Assembly: GCF_002210435.1 (NCBI RefSeq)
Contig: NZ_MZMV01000001.1
Location: forward strand, 248,001 to 312,000
Length of the DNA stretch: 64,000 nt
Reading direction: 5' to 3'
Source: Micromonospora wenchangensis
Lineage (GTDB): Bacteria > Actinomycetota > Actinomycetes > Mycobacteriales > Micromonosporaceae
Shown: positions 6,758 through 16,000 of the stretch, one piece after another
Layout of the letters: each line of letters starts with the position of its first letter
Position numbering within the stretch: position 1 is the first letter of the stretch
The notes under the pieces: generated by a model
What the model saw: the letters and a program-made list of their open reading frames with translations, nothing else
Told to the model about the DNA's origin: nothing
Databases searched by the model: none
Program-made: the position numbers and the translations under genes

Positions 6758-8014
6758 TCATATCTCAACGCGCAGGAGTGGCTCCGCCCCTTGTGGCGCA
6801 CCCTCGACGACGTCGGCAGCCGGCAACCCAATAGCAGCCATGACCCTTTTCGCCGCCAGACGCCCTGGCGCCCGAGTAGTGCTGATCTTGTCACCTGAAA
6901 TAATCGCGCCTTGCCAAATTTCGGCGTCGCGCCGCCAATCAATCTTCGTGGAAAGCCGGAGGTATTGATCAGTACGCCAGCCCGGATCTGGGTTCTTCTC
7001 AATCTCGTATGCGACATGGCCAATAATCACGAGCCCGGTGGCGGTCATGTTAATGTAGTGCTTCCGATAGTCGACAACCTGATTAGCAGGCCCACCGGAG
7101 GTAGGCAGTTCTGCGATGGCCTGCCACGGCGTCATGTGCGTCGTCAGCATTTCCATCATCGAGAGCGTGCGCTCAACAAAAGCATCCTGCCGCTCCGTCG
7201 TGCCGATCACCTGGTTGCTCCGCGCAGGGATACTAGACTCGCTAAGCGCGTAATCCCGGAACAACAACTCCTTGACCATACCGCGAACCTGGTTGAGCAG
7301 GAATATCGCTGGTGAGTTCTTCGACAGACTCTTCGAGGTCTCATCGATGCGGGAGCGGAACAAGGTGGAACCATCTACGATCTTAGTGAGAACCCGATTG
7401 AGCGGCTCCCTGGTGTTAAATGCCGCCAGAAGGCTGGCCGGAATTTGCTTCGTCTGCGCCGCGTCGGCAAAATCCTGATGAATCCGGGCGAGGTCCGGCT
7501 CAACAACGATGACCACCGAGACACTGTCACCCATGAACGTCGAATCAGGATCACTGAGAAAATCCTTTGCCCTGCTGATAGCGGCCAGGCGATGTTGCCC
7601 ATCAGTGACCGAGAACTTCGTTTCGTCGCCGATGACAACGAATCCGACCGTCGTGGCGAAGTTTCCACGCGGCACGTGAATCGCGGGCACCGAACGAACA
7701 TTCAGGGTCACGGGCGGAAGGATGTAGTTCCGCTCGTTCTCAACAAGGTATTTGCTGATCGCCCGAACATGCGTCGTATCCATGGGGCGGTTCGTTGCCA
7801 TACGGGGATTGCCACCCTTAGCGGCAGGTTCAGCCACAACGTGATTGATGAGGAAAGCATTCGAAAAGGCGGTGGTGAGCATGAGTCGCCCACCTTGCTG
7901 AAATACGACGCAGGTGAAAGAACGGCCACCAGATGCCGAGGCCGCCTCACTCGCGGCCTGCTGGGCAGCAGTCAATGAATCATGCTGAGTAAGACCCATC
8001 TCAGCGAAAAACAT
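6758..8014 (-). CDS. DndB-like DGQHR-domain protein
   Basis: 418 aa. The defining motif VTDGQHRLAAI is at residues 136-146, preceded by RPMDTTHVRAISKYL and VGFVVIGDETKF. DGQHR proteins include DndB, the regulator of DNA phosphorothioation gene clusters, but the family also contains many stand-alone members. No dndA, dndC, dndD or dndE gene is adjacent. The gene and its upstream region are visibly less GC-rich than the neighbours, with more ATT, AAA and TTC codons, which suggests horizontal acquisition. It is divergent from the PLD-helicase gene across 468 bp. A role in regulating or sensing modified DNA is an inference. Confidence 0.7.
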   Translation of the reverse strand: MFFAEMGLTQHDSLTAAQQAASEAASASGGRSFTCVVFQQGGRLMLTTAFSNAFLINHVVAEPAAKGGNPRMATNRPMDTTHVRAISKYLVENERNYILPPVTLNVRSVPAIHVPRGNFATTVGFVVIGDETKFSVTDGQHRLAAISRAKDFLSDPDSTFMGDSVSVVIVVEPDLARIHQDFADAAQTKQIPASLLAAFNTREPLNRVLTKIVDGSTLFRSRIDETSKSLSKNSPAIFLLNQVRGMVKELLFRDYALSESSIPARSNQVIGTTERQDAFVERTLSMMEMLTTHMTPWQAIAELPTSGGPANQVVDYRKHYINMTATGLVIIGHVAYEIEKNPDPGWRTDQYLRLSTKIDWRRDAEIWQGAIISGDKISTTRAPGRLAAKRVMAAIGLPAADVVEGAPQGAEPLLRVEI

Positions 8015-8482
8015 CAGCGCCTCACTCCATCCTCTTCACCCTTGCGGATTCAAACTCAGTGGGGCTGCGCGGGAATCCCACCACATTGACAGCACCATGA
8101 ATCGAAAGTTTGTCAATCAAAAATCCAGCGTGCACAATGAATATGACGTTGCGTAGCATGCAGCAACGTCGATCCATGCCCAAGCCTTGCGCCTCACTGA
8201 CGCAAGCGCTCCGGGAACTTTACAGCCACGGGACCGACAACCAGAACCCGAAAACCAATCCCATTAACTGCGCCGCAAAAACGAGGCCTAGCAGTGAGCG
8301 CCCCACGGGCTAAGCACAGGTCTTGCGCTACCGCCACAAGGAGGGTTTCCCCTGTTCAACCGCCACTACGATGCCAAGGCTTATCAGTTGAAGAATCGCA
8401 ACTCTTCGATTCATGAGATCTCAGACTGTCGTAGAACCGACAGCTGATCCAGAGATACGGCGTCGGCAGCTACCGTGCCTGA
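8015..8482. other. AT-richer divergent intergenic region with inverted repeat
   Basis: A 468-bp gap between divergent genes with no credible ORF. ATTGACA (8085-8091) and TGTCAAT (8111-8117) form a perfect inverted repeat with 19 nt between arms, a plausible operator for the DndB-like gene. The TTGACA on the minus strand could also be a -35. Composition is clearly lower in GC than the surrounding DNA. Confidence 0.45.
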
Positions 8483-11400
8483 GTGACGGATCTTGAGCTG
8501 GGTAGCTACGAGCACCTAATCACTGAACAGCTCGCCGCACGCCTCCGCCACCTCGACCCGGCCCACGTCCAGCACCATCCCCTGGACCCCGCCGACGCCC
8601 ACCACCCCCTCACCCGCCACCTCGCCGCCCTGATCAGCCGTGCCCTGCAAGCCGTTCCCAACGGCGACGACAAGCTGCGCCACCAGGTCGAGCTGACCAA
8701 CCGGATCGCCGAGGCCATCGCCACCCTCAGCCCTGCCGCGACCGACCACCACGACCAGATCGCCGACGCCAGAAACCTCCTGCACGCCATCGCAGCCCCA
8801 CCCACACCTCCGGCGCAGCCGACCTTCCCGCAGCGCCCCACCACCCCGCTCTCCACCGGCGCGCTGCTGGTCAACGGCAAGCACCAGCCGCGCATCGGCC
8901 ACGAGGTCAACCACGAGATGGCCTCGGCGCAGCGCGTCGACCTGCTCTGCGCGTTCATCAAGTGGCACGGCCTGCGCATCGTCGAACCGGCGATTCGGGA
9001 GCTGATCCGGCGTGGGGGCACACTGCGGGTCATCACCACCACCTACCTGGGCGCGACCGACCAACGCGCCCTCGACCGGCTCGCCGAACTCGGGGCCGAC
9101 ATCAAGGTCTCCTACGAGACGCGCACCACCCGGCTGCACGCCAAGGCGTGGCTGTTCCGCCGTCACCATGGGCTGACCACCGCGTACGTCGGGTCGAGCA
9201 ACCTGTCGAAGGCCGCGCTTGTCGACGGGGTGGAGTGGAACGTCCGGATCTCGAACGTCGAGCAGCCGCACGTCATCGACACGTTCACCGCCACCTTCGA
9301 GGACTACTGGAACGACCCGGCGTTCGAGACCTACGACGCCGGGCGGGACGCCGAGCGGCTGCGCAACGCGCTGCGCGGGGAACGCTCCGGCGACGAACCG
9401 ACACCCATTGCCAACCTGGACGTGCGGCCGTACCCGTACCAGGCGGAGATCCTGGCCGACCTGGACGCCGAGCGGCAGGTGCACGGCCGGCACCGCAACC
9501 TGGTGGTGATGGCGACCGGCACCGGCAAGACGGTCGTCGCCGCCCTGGACTACCGGCGGCTACACCGAAACAAGACCGTCGACTCACTGCTGTTCGTCGC
9601 GCATCAGGAGCAGATCCTGCGGCAGAGCCTGTCGACGTTCCGGCAGGTCATGGGGGACGGCAGCTTCGGCGAAACGTTGGTGGGCGGGCAGGTGCCGACG
9701 CACTGGACGCACGTCTTCGCCTCCATCCAGTCGCTGCAACGGCGGGAGATCGACCCGCAGGCGTACGACATAGTGATCGTCGACGAGTTCCACCACGCGG
9801 AAGCGCCGACGTACGCCCGGTTGTTGGAGCGGCTCGCGCCGCGCGTACTGCTGGGGCTGACGGCGACGCCCGACCGGGCCGACGGCGGCGACGTGCGGCG
9901 GTGGTTCGACGGCCGCGCGGCCGTGGAACTGCACCTGTGGGACGCGTTGGAGCGGCAACTGCTCGCGCCGTTCCAGTACTTCGGGGTCCACGACGACACG
10001 GACCTGTCGCACCTGCGCTGGCGGCGCGGCCAGGGGTACGACCTAGCCGACCTCGACCGTGTATACACCGGTGACGACGCGCGGGCGCGGATCATCCTGA
10101 AGGCCGTCCGGGACACCGTGGACACCGGGCGGATGCGGGCGATCGGGTTCTGCGTGGGCATCGGGCACGCCGAGTTCATGGCGAACTGGTTCACCAGGCA
10201 CGGCGTACCGTCGGCGGCGGTGACCTCGCGGGCGGACCGCGCGGAACGCGACCGGCTGCTGCGGGAGTTCCGGGCCGGCACGCTACGGGTGCTGTTCACC
10301 GTCGACCTGTTCAACGAGGGTGTCGACCTGCCGATGGTCGACACGATCTTGATGCTGCGGCCCACCGAGAGCGCCACCATCTTCCTCCAGCAGCTCGGCC
10401 GTGGGCTGCGCCTCGACGACGACAAGCCGTGCCTGACCGTGCTCGACTTCATCGGCGCGCAGCACGCCAACTTCCGGTTCGACCTGCGCTGGCGGGCGCT
10501 GACCGGGGTCAGCCGCCGAGCCGTCAGCGCCGCCGTCGAGCAGGACTTCCCGTCGCTACCCAGCGGCTGCCACGTGCAGCTCGACCGGGTCGCCAAGGAG
10601 ATCGTGCTCGACAACCTGCGCACCGCGCTGCCCACGTCCAAGAAGGGCCTGGTGGCCGAGCTGCGGCAGCTCGGTGACGTGAGCCTCGCCGAATTCCTAC
10701 GGGAGACCGGCCTGGAGATCGAGGACGTCTACCGGTCGGCGTCGGCCGGCGGATGGACCGGGCTGCGGCGGCTCGCCGGCCTCGACACCTCCGCACCCGG
10801 CCCGGCCGACCGCGAGTTGGGCCGGGCCATCGGCCGGATGCTGCACCTGGACGACGTCGACCGGCTCGACCTGCTGGCCCGGGTCGCCGCCGGTGACCCG
10901 CCGCCGGACGGGCGGCTGTGGGACATGCTGCACTTCGACCTGTGGGGGCCCAACGTGCCGCTGACCGCTCGGGACGACCAGCTGAGCCGGCTCTGGGCGA
11001 CGCCGGCCCGCTGCACCGAGTTGCGCCAGGTCGCCGAGGTGCTGCGGGAGCGCATCCACCGGGTCACCGCGCCCGTCGGCGTGCTGCGGGTGCACGCCCG
11101 GTACAGCCGCAACGAGGCGTGCGCGGCGTTCGGCATGACCAACCCCGGGTCGCTACGGGAAGGGGTGAAGTGGCTGGAAGCCGAGCAGGCGGACCTGTTC
11201 TTCGTCACGCTGGTCAAGTCGGAGCAGCACTACTCCCCCACCACGATGTACGCCGACCGGGCGATCACCGAGCGGCTGTTCCAGTGGGAGTCGCAGAGCA
11301 CCACCTCGGAGTCGTCCCCTACCGGTCAGCGGTACGTCCACCACGCGGCACGGGGCTCGACGGTGCACCTGTTCGTGCGGGAGACCCGGGTTCCGGATCG

Positions 11401-11545
11401 GGACCTCGGCGCACCGGCCTACCTGTACGCCGGGCCGATGACCTACCGGCAGCACAGCGGGGAACGGCCGATGCGGATCGTCTGGGAGTTGGCGACCCCG
11501 CTACCCGCCGACCTGTACGCGGCGGCCCGCACCATCGCCGCCTGA
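8483..11545 (+). CDS. PLD-nuclease/superfamily 2 helicase/DUF3427 fusion
   Basis: 1020 aa from GTG 8483. A phospholipase D-type domain carries RLHAKAWLF and GSSNLSKAAL (about 217-243). It is followed by an SF2 helicase: ATGTGKT (about 344-350), VDEFHHAE (about 432-439), LTATPDRADGG (about 458-468), NEGVDLPMVDTI, and QQLGRGLRL for motif VI (about 635-643). The last third matches DUF3427 in layout, ending in a GPMTYRQHSGERPMRIVWEL segment. Proteins of this architecture occur in bacterial mobile and defence islands and are assumed to remodel or cut DNA. Divergent from a DndB-like gene. Specific activity unknown. Confidence 0.85.
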   Translation: MTDLELGSYEHLITEQLAARLRHLDPAHVQHHPLDPADAHHPLTRHLAALISRALQAVPNGDDKLRHQVELTNRIAEAIATLSPAATDHHDQIADARNLLHAIAAPPTPPAQPTFPQRPTTPLSTGALLVNGKHQPRIGHEVNHEMASAQRVDLLCAFIKWHGLRIVEPAIRELIRRGGTLRVITTTYLGATDQRALDRLAELGADIKVSYETRTTRLHAKAWLFRRHHGLTTAYVGSSNLSKAALVDGVEWNVRISNVEQPHVIDTFTATFEDYWNDPAFETYDAGRDAERLRNALRGERSGDEPTPIANLDVRPYPYQAEILADLDAERQVHGRHRNLVVMATGTGKTVVAALDYRRLHRNKTVDSLLFVAHQEQILRQSLSTFRQVMGDGSFGETLVGGQVPTHWTHVFASIQSLQRREIDPQAYDIVIVDEFHHAEAPTYARLLERLAPRVLLGLTATPDRADGGDVRRWFDGRAAVELHLWDALERQLLAPFQYFGVHDDTDLSHLRWRRGQGYDLADLDRVYTGDDARARIILKAVRDTVDTGRMRAIGFCVGIGHAEFMANWFTRHGVPSAAVTSRADRAERDRLLREFRAGTLRVLFTVDLFNEGVDLPMVDTILMLRPTESATIFLQQLGRGLRLDDDKPCLTVLDFIGAQHANFRFDLRWRALTGVSRRAVSAAVEQDFPSLPSGCHVQLDRVAKEIVLDNLRTALPTSKKGLVAELRQLGDVSLAEFLRETGLEIEDVYRSASAGGWTGLRRLAGLDTSAPGPADRELGRAIGRMLHLDDVDRLDLLARVAAGDPPPDGRLWDMLHFDLWGPNVPLTARDDQLSRLWATPARCTELRQVAEVLRERIHRVTAPVGVLRVHARYSRNEACAAFGMTNPGSLREGVKWLEAEQADLFFVTLVKSEQHYSPTTMYADRAITERLFQWESQSTTSESSPTGQRYVHHAARGSTVHLFVRETRVPDRDLGAPAYLYAGPMTYRQHSGERPMRIVWELATPLPADLYAAARTIAA

Positions 11546-11672
11546 GGGACGATGACAGATCCTCTGGTGGCGGAGGACCCATGGATGGTCTGCCTCGTAC
11601 GGCTGGGGGAGCGTCGTCGGCACCGGGCGCCCACACCCGTGGCGAGGTGGGCTGCCCGGTGCCCAGCCCAAA

Positions 11673-12677
11673 TCAGCTGTGTTGCGCCCGCTCGAAGAGT
11701 GGGCGGGTGATCGCCGTGCTGAACTGCGGCCCCACCAGGTAACGCTTCCCCGGGATATAGCCGTGGGAGTTGTCGCCGACGACGGTGCCGAGCCCGGTGT
11801 GCCGGTCGAAGTGCGCGAAACGCGGGCCGCCGCTGGAGCCGCCGCCCATCACGCACGCGGTGCCCCACTGGCCGGGCGGCTCCGGCCAGTCCTCGGTCGA
11901 CTGCTGCTCCACCGCCCGGCCGGCGCAGTAGGCGAGGCGCTCACCGGTGTATTCCGGCAGCCCCTCGCGGGCCTCGTCGGAACTGGCCCGGGGGTAGCCG
12001 AACTGGTGCACCACCCGCGCGCCCGGCACGTCGTAGCCGATCCGCTGGGCGACGCCGACGGCGTCCTGCACCCGGCGTCCGTCGCTGTTCGGGTTGAGCA
12101 CCACGAACGCCTGGTCGTACGAGTCGTACAGGCTCTCGATCTGGTCGTTGAGCAGCCACGTCGACGGGGCCACCGACAGCCGGGCGACGAACCTGCCGTA
12201 CGGTGCCCGGCCGTCGGTGTAGCCGGGGACGAACAGCACGTTGGCCGACCACTGGTTGTTCTCACCGATGAGATCGGTGTTGTTGACGCAGTGCGCGGCG
12301 GTCACCACCGTGCTGCGGTTGGCGCTGTCCAGCACCGTCGCCGTGCAGCTGGCGTCCTCGCCGTGGTCGGTGAAGAAGAGCCTGCCGACGGTACGCGACA
12401 CGGCGTCCGCCCGGGTCCATGGTGCGCCGTCCGGCTTCGCCACGGGCGGCACCTGCGCCGACGGGGTCTTCAGAGCCGCTATCCGCTGCGGCGTCCAGTA
12501 CGCCAGCACCGCCTGCCGTTCGGCGGCGGTGACGGCGACGGCGTGGGTGGCGACCGTTCCGGGAGCGGCGGTGGCGGGCTGCTGAGCGAGCCCGGTCAGA
12601 GTCGTCGTCACGAGCGCGGTGACCGCTCCCGCGACGCCGACGCGACGACGCAGACCGGGGGTTGGCTTCGATGTCAT
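11673..12677 (-). CDS. Secreted trypsin-like serine protease
   Basis: 334 aa. The N-terminus has an Arg-rich n-region and a hydrophobic core (VGVAGAVTALVTTTLTGLA) ending around ATAA, a Sec or Tat-like signal peptide of about 38 residues. The S1 triad is readable: His129 in VVTAAHC, Asp188 in YDQAFVVL, and Ser282 in GGGSSGGPR. Cys111/Cys130 and Cys251/Cys275 could form disulfides. It is an extracellular protease, probably with a propeptide between the signal and the catalytic domain. It is convergent with the helicase gene upstream and has no evident functional link to it. Confidence 0.85.
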   Translation of the reverse strand: MTSKPTPGLRRRVGVAGAVTALVTTTLTGLAQQPATAAPGTVATHAVAVTAAERQAVLAYWTPQRIAALKTPSAQVPPVAKPDGAPWTRADAVSRTVGRLFFTDHGEDASCTATVLDSANRSTVVTAAHCVNNTDLIGENNQWSANVLFVPGYTDGRAPYGRFVARLSVAPSTWLLNDQIESLYDSYDQAFVVLNPNSDGRRVQDAVGVAQRIGYDVPGARVVHQFGYPRASSDEAREGLPEYTGERLAYCAGRAVEQQSTEDWPEPPGQWGTACVMGGGSSGGPRFAHFDRHTGLGTVVGDNSHGYIPGKRYLVGPQFSTAITRPLFERAQHS

Positions 12678-12772
12678 GACGGGGAACGTACGGCCGAATT
12701 GTCAGAAAATCGTTGTGCGCCTTCCCCGGATCGGTCTCGACTCAACGTGCTCCGGTGCGAGGGGGTCGGCTC

Positions 12773-13060
12773 TCAGGCCGCATCGGTGTTCGGTGTGAAC
12801 CTGACATCGAGCCGCATATCGAGGGCGCCGGCCAGCCGCTCCAGGACGGGCAGAGTGGGTATCGTCCCACCGGCCTCGAACCACGCCACGGCGGACTGCG
12901 TCATCCCGGCGGCTCGGGCCAACTGACTCTGGCTCCAGCCACTGCGCTCACGCAGGTGCCGAACCTCCTGGCCCAGCTCATGGGCGATTCGGGTCGCCTC
13001 GTATGCCTCGGCTGCTCCAGGTTCGGCCAGCCGGCGGTCACGCAGGTCGTTCCAGTCGAC
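12773..13060 (-). CDS. HigA-like XRE helix-turn-helix protein (start codon unclear)
   Basis: About 95 aa ending at 12773. VDWNDLRDRRLAEPGAAEAY is followed by ELGQEVRHLRERSGW, an HTH SQSQLARAAGMTQSAVAWFEAG, and PVLERLAGALDMRLDV. This is the usual form of actinobacterial HigA-type antitoxins, which start just before the DW. No ATG, GTG or TTG exists in frame at that point or for a long way upstream. The codon there is GTC, so initiation would need a rare codon or the gene is damaged. No HigB/RelE toxin is adjacent. Instead the gene follows the helicase-nuclease stop (13065) almost directly. Confidence 0.55.
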   Translation of the reverse strand, partial: VDWNDLRDRRLAEPGAAEAYEATRIAHELGQEVRHLRERSGWSQSQLARAAGMTQSAVAWFEAGGTIPTLPVLERLAGALDMRLDVRFTPNTDAA

Positions 13061-13064
13061 GCGA

Positions 13065-16000
13065 TCAGGACTGGTGCTCCTCGACCTTCCGATGGCCCCC
13101 GATGCCCAACTCCTCGATGCGTTGCCACAGCGGTGCCAATGCCGCCTCCGGGTCCCGGCTGAACACGCTCCCCCGGATCCGGACGAACACGCAGTTGCCG
13201 ACCCGCTCCAGCACCGCCTGCCGGCGCATGTCGCTCTCCCACTGCTCCGGCCCGTGGTAGGCGTCCCCGTCACACTCGATCGCCAGTCGCCGCCCGTCCG
13301 GCGCGGGCAGCACGAAGTCGATCCGGTACGAGCCGACCCGGAACTGCGGCAACGGCCGGAACCCCCGGCGCAGCATGCGGCGCAGCACCTCGCGTTCGAA
13401 GTCGCTGTCGCAGCGCCGCTCCAGGTCGTCGTACGCTTCCTCGGCGGTGGTGACGTTCTGGCAGTAGCGCAGCAGCAGGCCCCGGGCGTCGTCGGGGCGC
13501 AGGTCGTCGGGCTGCACGGAGTGGAACACCCAGAGCTGGTCGCGGGCCCGGGAGGCGGCGACGTTGACCCGGCGGTGGTGGTCACGCTTGGTGAAGGCGG
13601 CGACCGGTCCCTGGTGCGGGGAGACGACCGTCGACACCAGCACCACGTCACGTTCGTCGCCCTGGAAGGTGTAGGAGTCGCCGACGCGCAGCCGGCGGCG
13701 TTCCATCTCCTCCGCGCCGATCTCCTCGCGCAGCCGGGCGAGGAGATAGAGGGCCTGCCCGCTGGTGCTGAGCAGGCTGACCACGCCGACGCTGCGGCCC
13801 GCGTACGCCGGGTCGGCGACGATCGCGACGACCCGGGTGACGAGGGCTTCGGCCTCGGCCACGTTGACGTTGCCGTATCCGGGCAGCTCCTGGCGGACGC
13901 CCTCGGGTACGTGCACGGCGACGACGGGGTCGCCGATGCCGGCGGGCCGGTCGGTGCGCAGCGGTTCGATCTCGCCGCCGTAGTAGGTGTCGCTGGAGAA
14001 GCCGATGATCGCCGGCACGGACCGGAAGTGCTCGGTGAGCAGGATACGTTCGGGCGAGCGACGGACCGCGTGGTCGTAGAGGCTGCTCTCCGGGTCGAAG
14101 TGCTCGGCCGACGGCACGTCGACCAGGTGTGAGTTGATCAGGCCGGTGACGCTGCCGACGAAGGAGAGCTGCGGGCCGATCTGCTGGTCGTCGCCGACCA
14201 CGACGGCCCGTTGCGCCAGGGTGAGCACGGGCAGGGCGAACAGGTCGGCCTGCGACGCCTCGTCGACGATGACCACGTCGAACCGCGCCCCGCCGGCGAA
14301 CTGTTCGATGGCCCGGTCGACGGACATCACCCACACGGGCACGGCGTCCACGGCTGCGGTCATCGCCTTCTGGGCGTGGGCCTGCCACTGGGCAGCGTTC
14401 TTCCCCGTGCCCTTGCCGATCTTGCGCAGGGCGGTGGTCCAGTCGGCGAGGGCGGCCCGCCGCCGGTCGTCAAGCGCCAGCGACACCTCCAGCCAGGCGG
14501 ACGCGACCACGAGTTCCCGGGTGAGCTGGCGGATGCGTTCCCGGGTGCGGTCGACGCGCCGGCCCAGGGCGACCGGGTCGACGCTGCCGACGACCTGGTC
14601 GAACCAGGTCTGCGCGCGTCGCCACCGCCACCGGTCGAGGCAGTCCGCGCCGGTGCCGTGCAGGGCGGCGGCGGTGCCGTCCTCGAGCTGGGCGGTCCAG
14701 TCCGGGGCGACGGGCCGCAGCCGCCCGGTGAGCTGGGCGAAGCGTTGCGCCTCGGGGCGCAGGGCGGCGAGCCGGCGCACCTCGTCGAGCAGGGCGTCCC
14801 AGCCGTCGAGGTCGCCCTGGTAGCTGTGGTCGAGCAGCCGCCACAGGTCGCTGGCGTCCACGCCGGACATGCCGCGTTGGAGCAGCGCGTCGAGCCGGTG
14901 CTCCTCGGCCACCAGCTCGTCGTGGACGAACACCGCCGTGGCCCGGCCGAGCAGGGCGATCAGCGCGGTCAGCCGGCGTACGTCGACTGTGTGTTCGGCG
15001 CGCGGCAGCACCCGGCGGACGGTGCGCAGCAGCGTCGGCCAGCGCCGCCGGTCCCAGTCCAGCGCGGTGGCGGCGGCGGTGAGCAGCCGGCCCGTCCAGT
15101 ATTCCGGTTCGTCGCCGACCTCGGCGGGCAGGCCGAGCGGCGCGCGCCACTCCGCCCACCGGGTGGCCAGCGCATGCCGCAGCCGACGCCGGGTGACGTA
15201 CGCGACGACGATGTCGACGTCGTCGGCGCTGCGCAGCACCTCGCCGTCGATCCGGCAGTCGGTGGCGATCCGGGCCAGGGTGCCCTGGAAGAGCTTGTTG
15301 ACGCCCTTGCCGGCGGCGAAGCGTTGCCGCAGCTCGTCGAGCAGCGCCAGCAGCCGGCGCGGTTCGGTCAGGTGCAGCTCGGCGACGGCGACGTCGTGCC
15401 CGGCGATGACCCGGGCGGCGGCGGCCAGGTCGGCGAGCGCCTGCTGGCTGGCGGCGACGTGGTCCTCCCACCGGATCCGCCAGTTCGCGTCGGCCTGCGA
15501 CAGCGCGCCGAGCCGGTCGGTCCACGCGCCCTCCCGCTCGGTGAGCAGGGTCAGCGCCTCCCGGAGCTGCCCGCCGAGCTCCTCCAGGGCGGGCTGACCG
15601 ACGGCGCGTACCTCGGCGACCAGCACCCCGGCGTCGGCGAGCCGGTCCAGTTCGTGCCGGGTCGCGGCCAGCTCCCGGCGGTCGTCCCGGATCGCCTCGG
15701 CGGTCGGCAGGTCGGCCGCCGTCGGCAGCTCCCGCAACGCCTGTGCCCGGTCGGATCGCCGGGTACGCCGGGCCACGTCGAGCAGGTCGCTGAACTCCTC
15801 CCCGGTCAGCGGAGCGTCCAGGTCGGGGGCGAGCGGGTCGGGGATGTCGCCGTACCGGTCGGCCCGTTCGCGCAGCCACCCGCCGACGTCGCCGGGGGAC
15901 AGCCGGACGCCGTCGATCTCGTACCTGGCGGATTCGTGTTCGGCGAGCGCGCGCAGGCCGGCCAGGGCGAGCCCGAGGTCCCGCTCGGCCTCCTCCAGTT

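Noticed and set aside
8110..8313. 67-codon ORF in the AT-richer spacer
   Set aside because: No SD, no recognisable motif, and the sequence looks like random intergenic codons.
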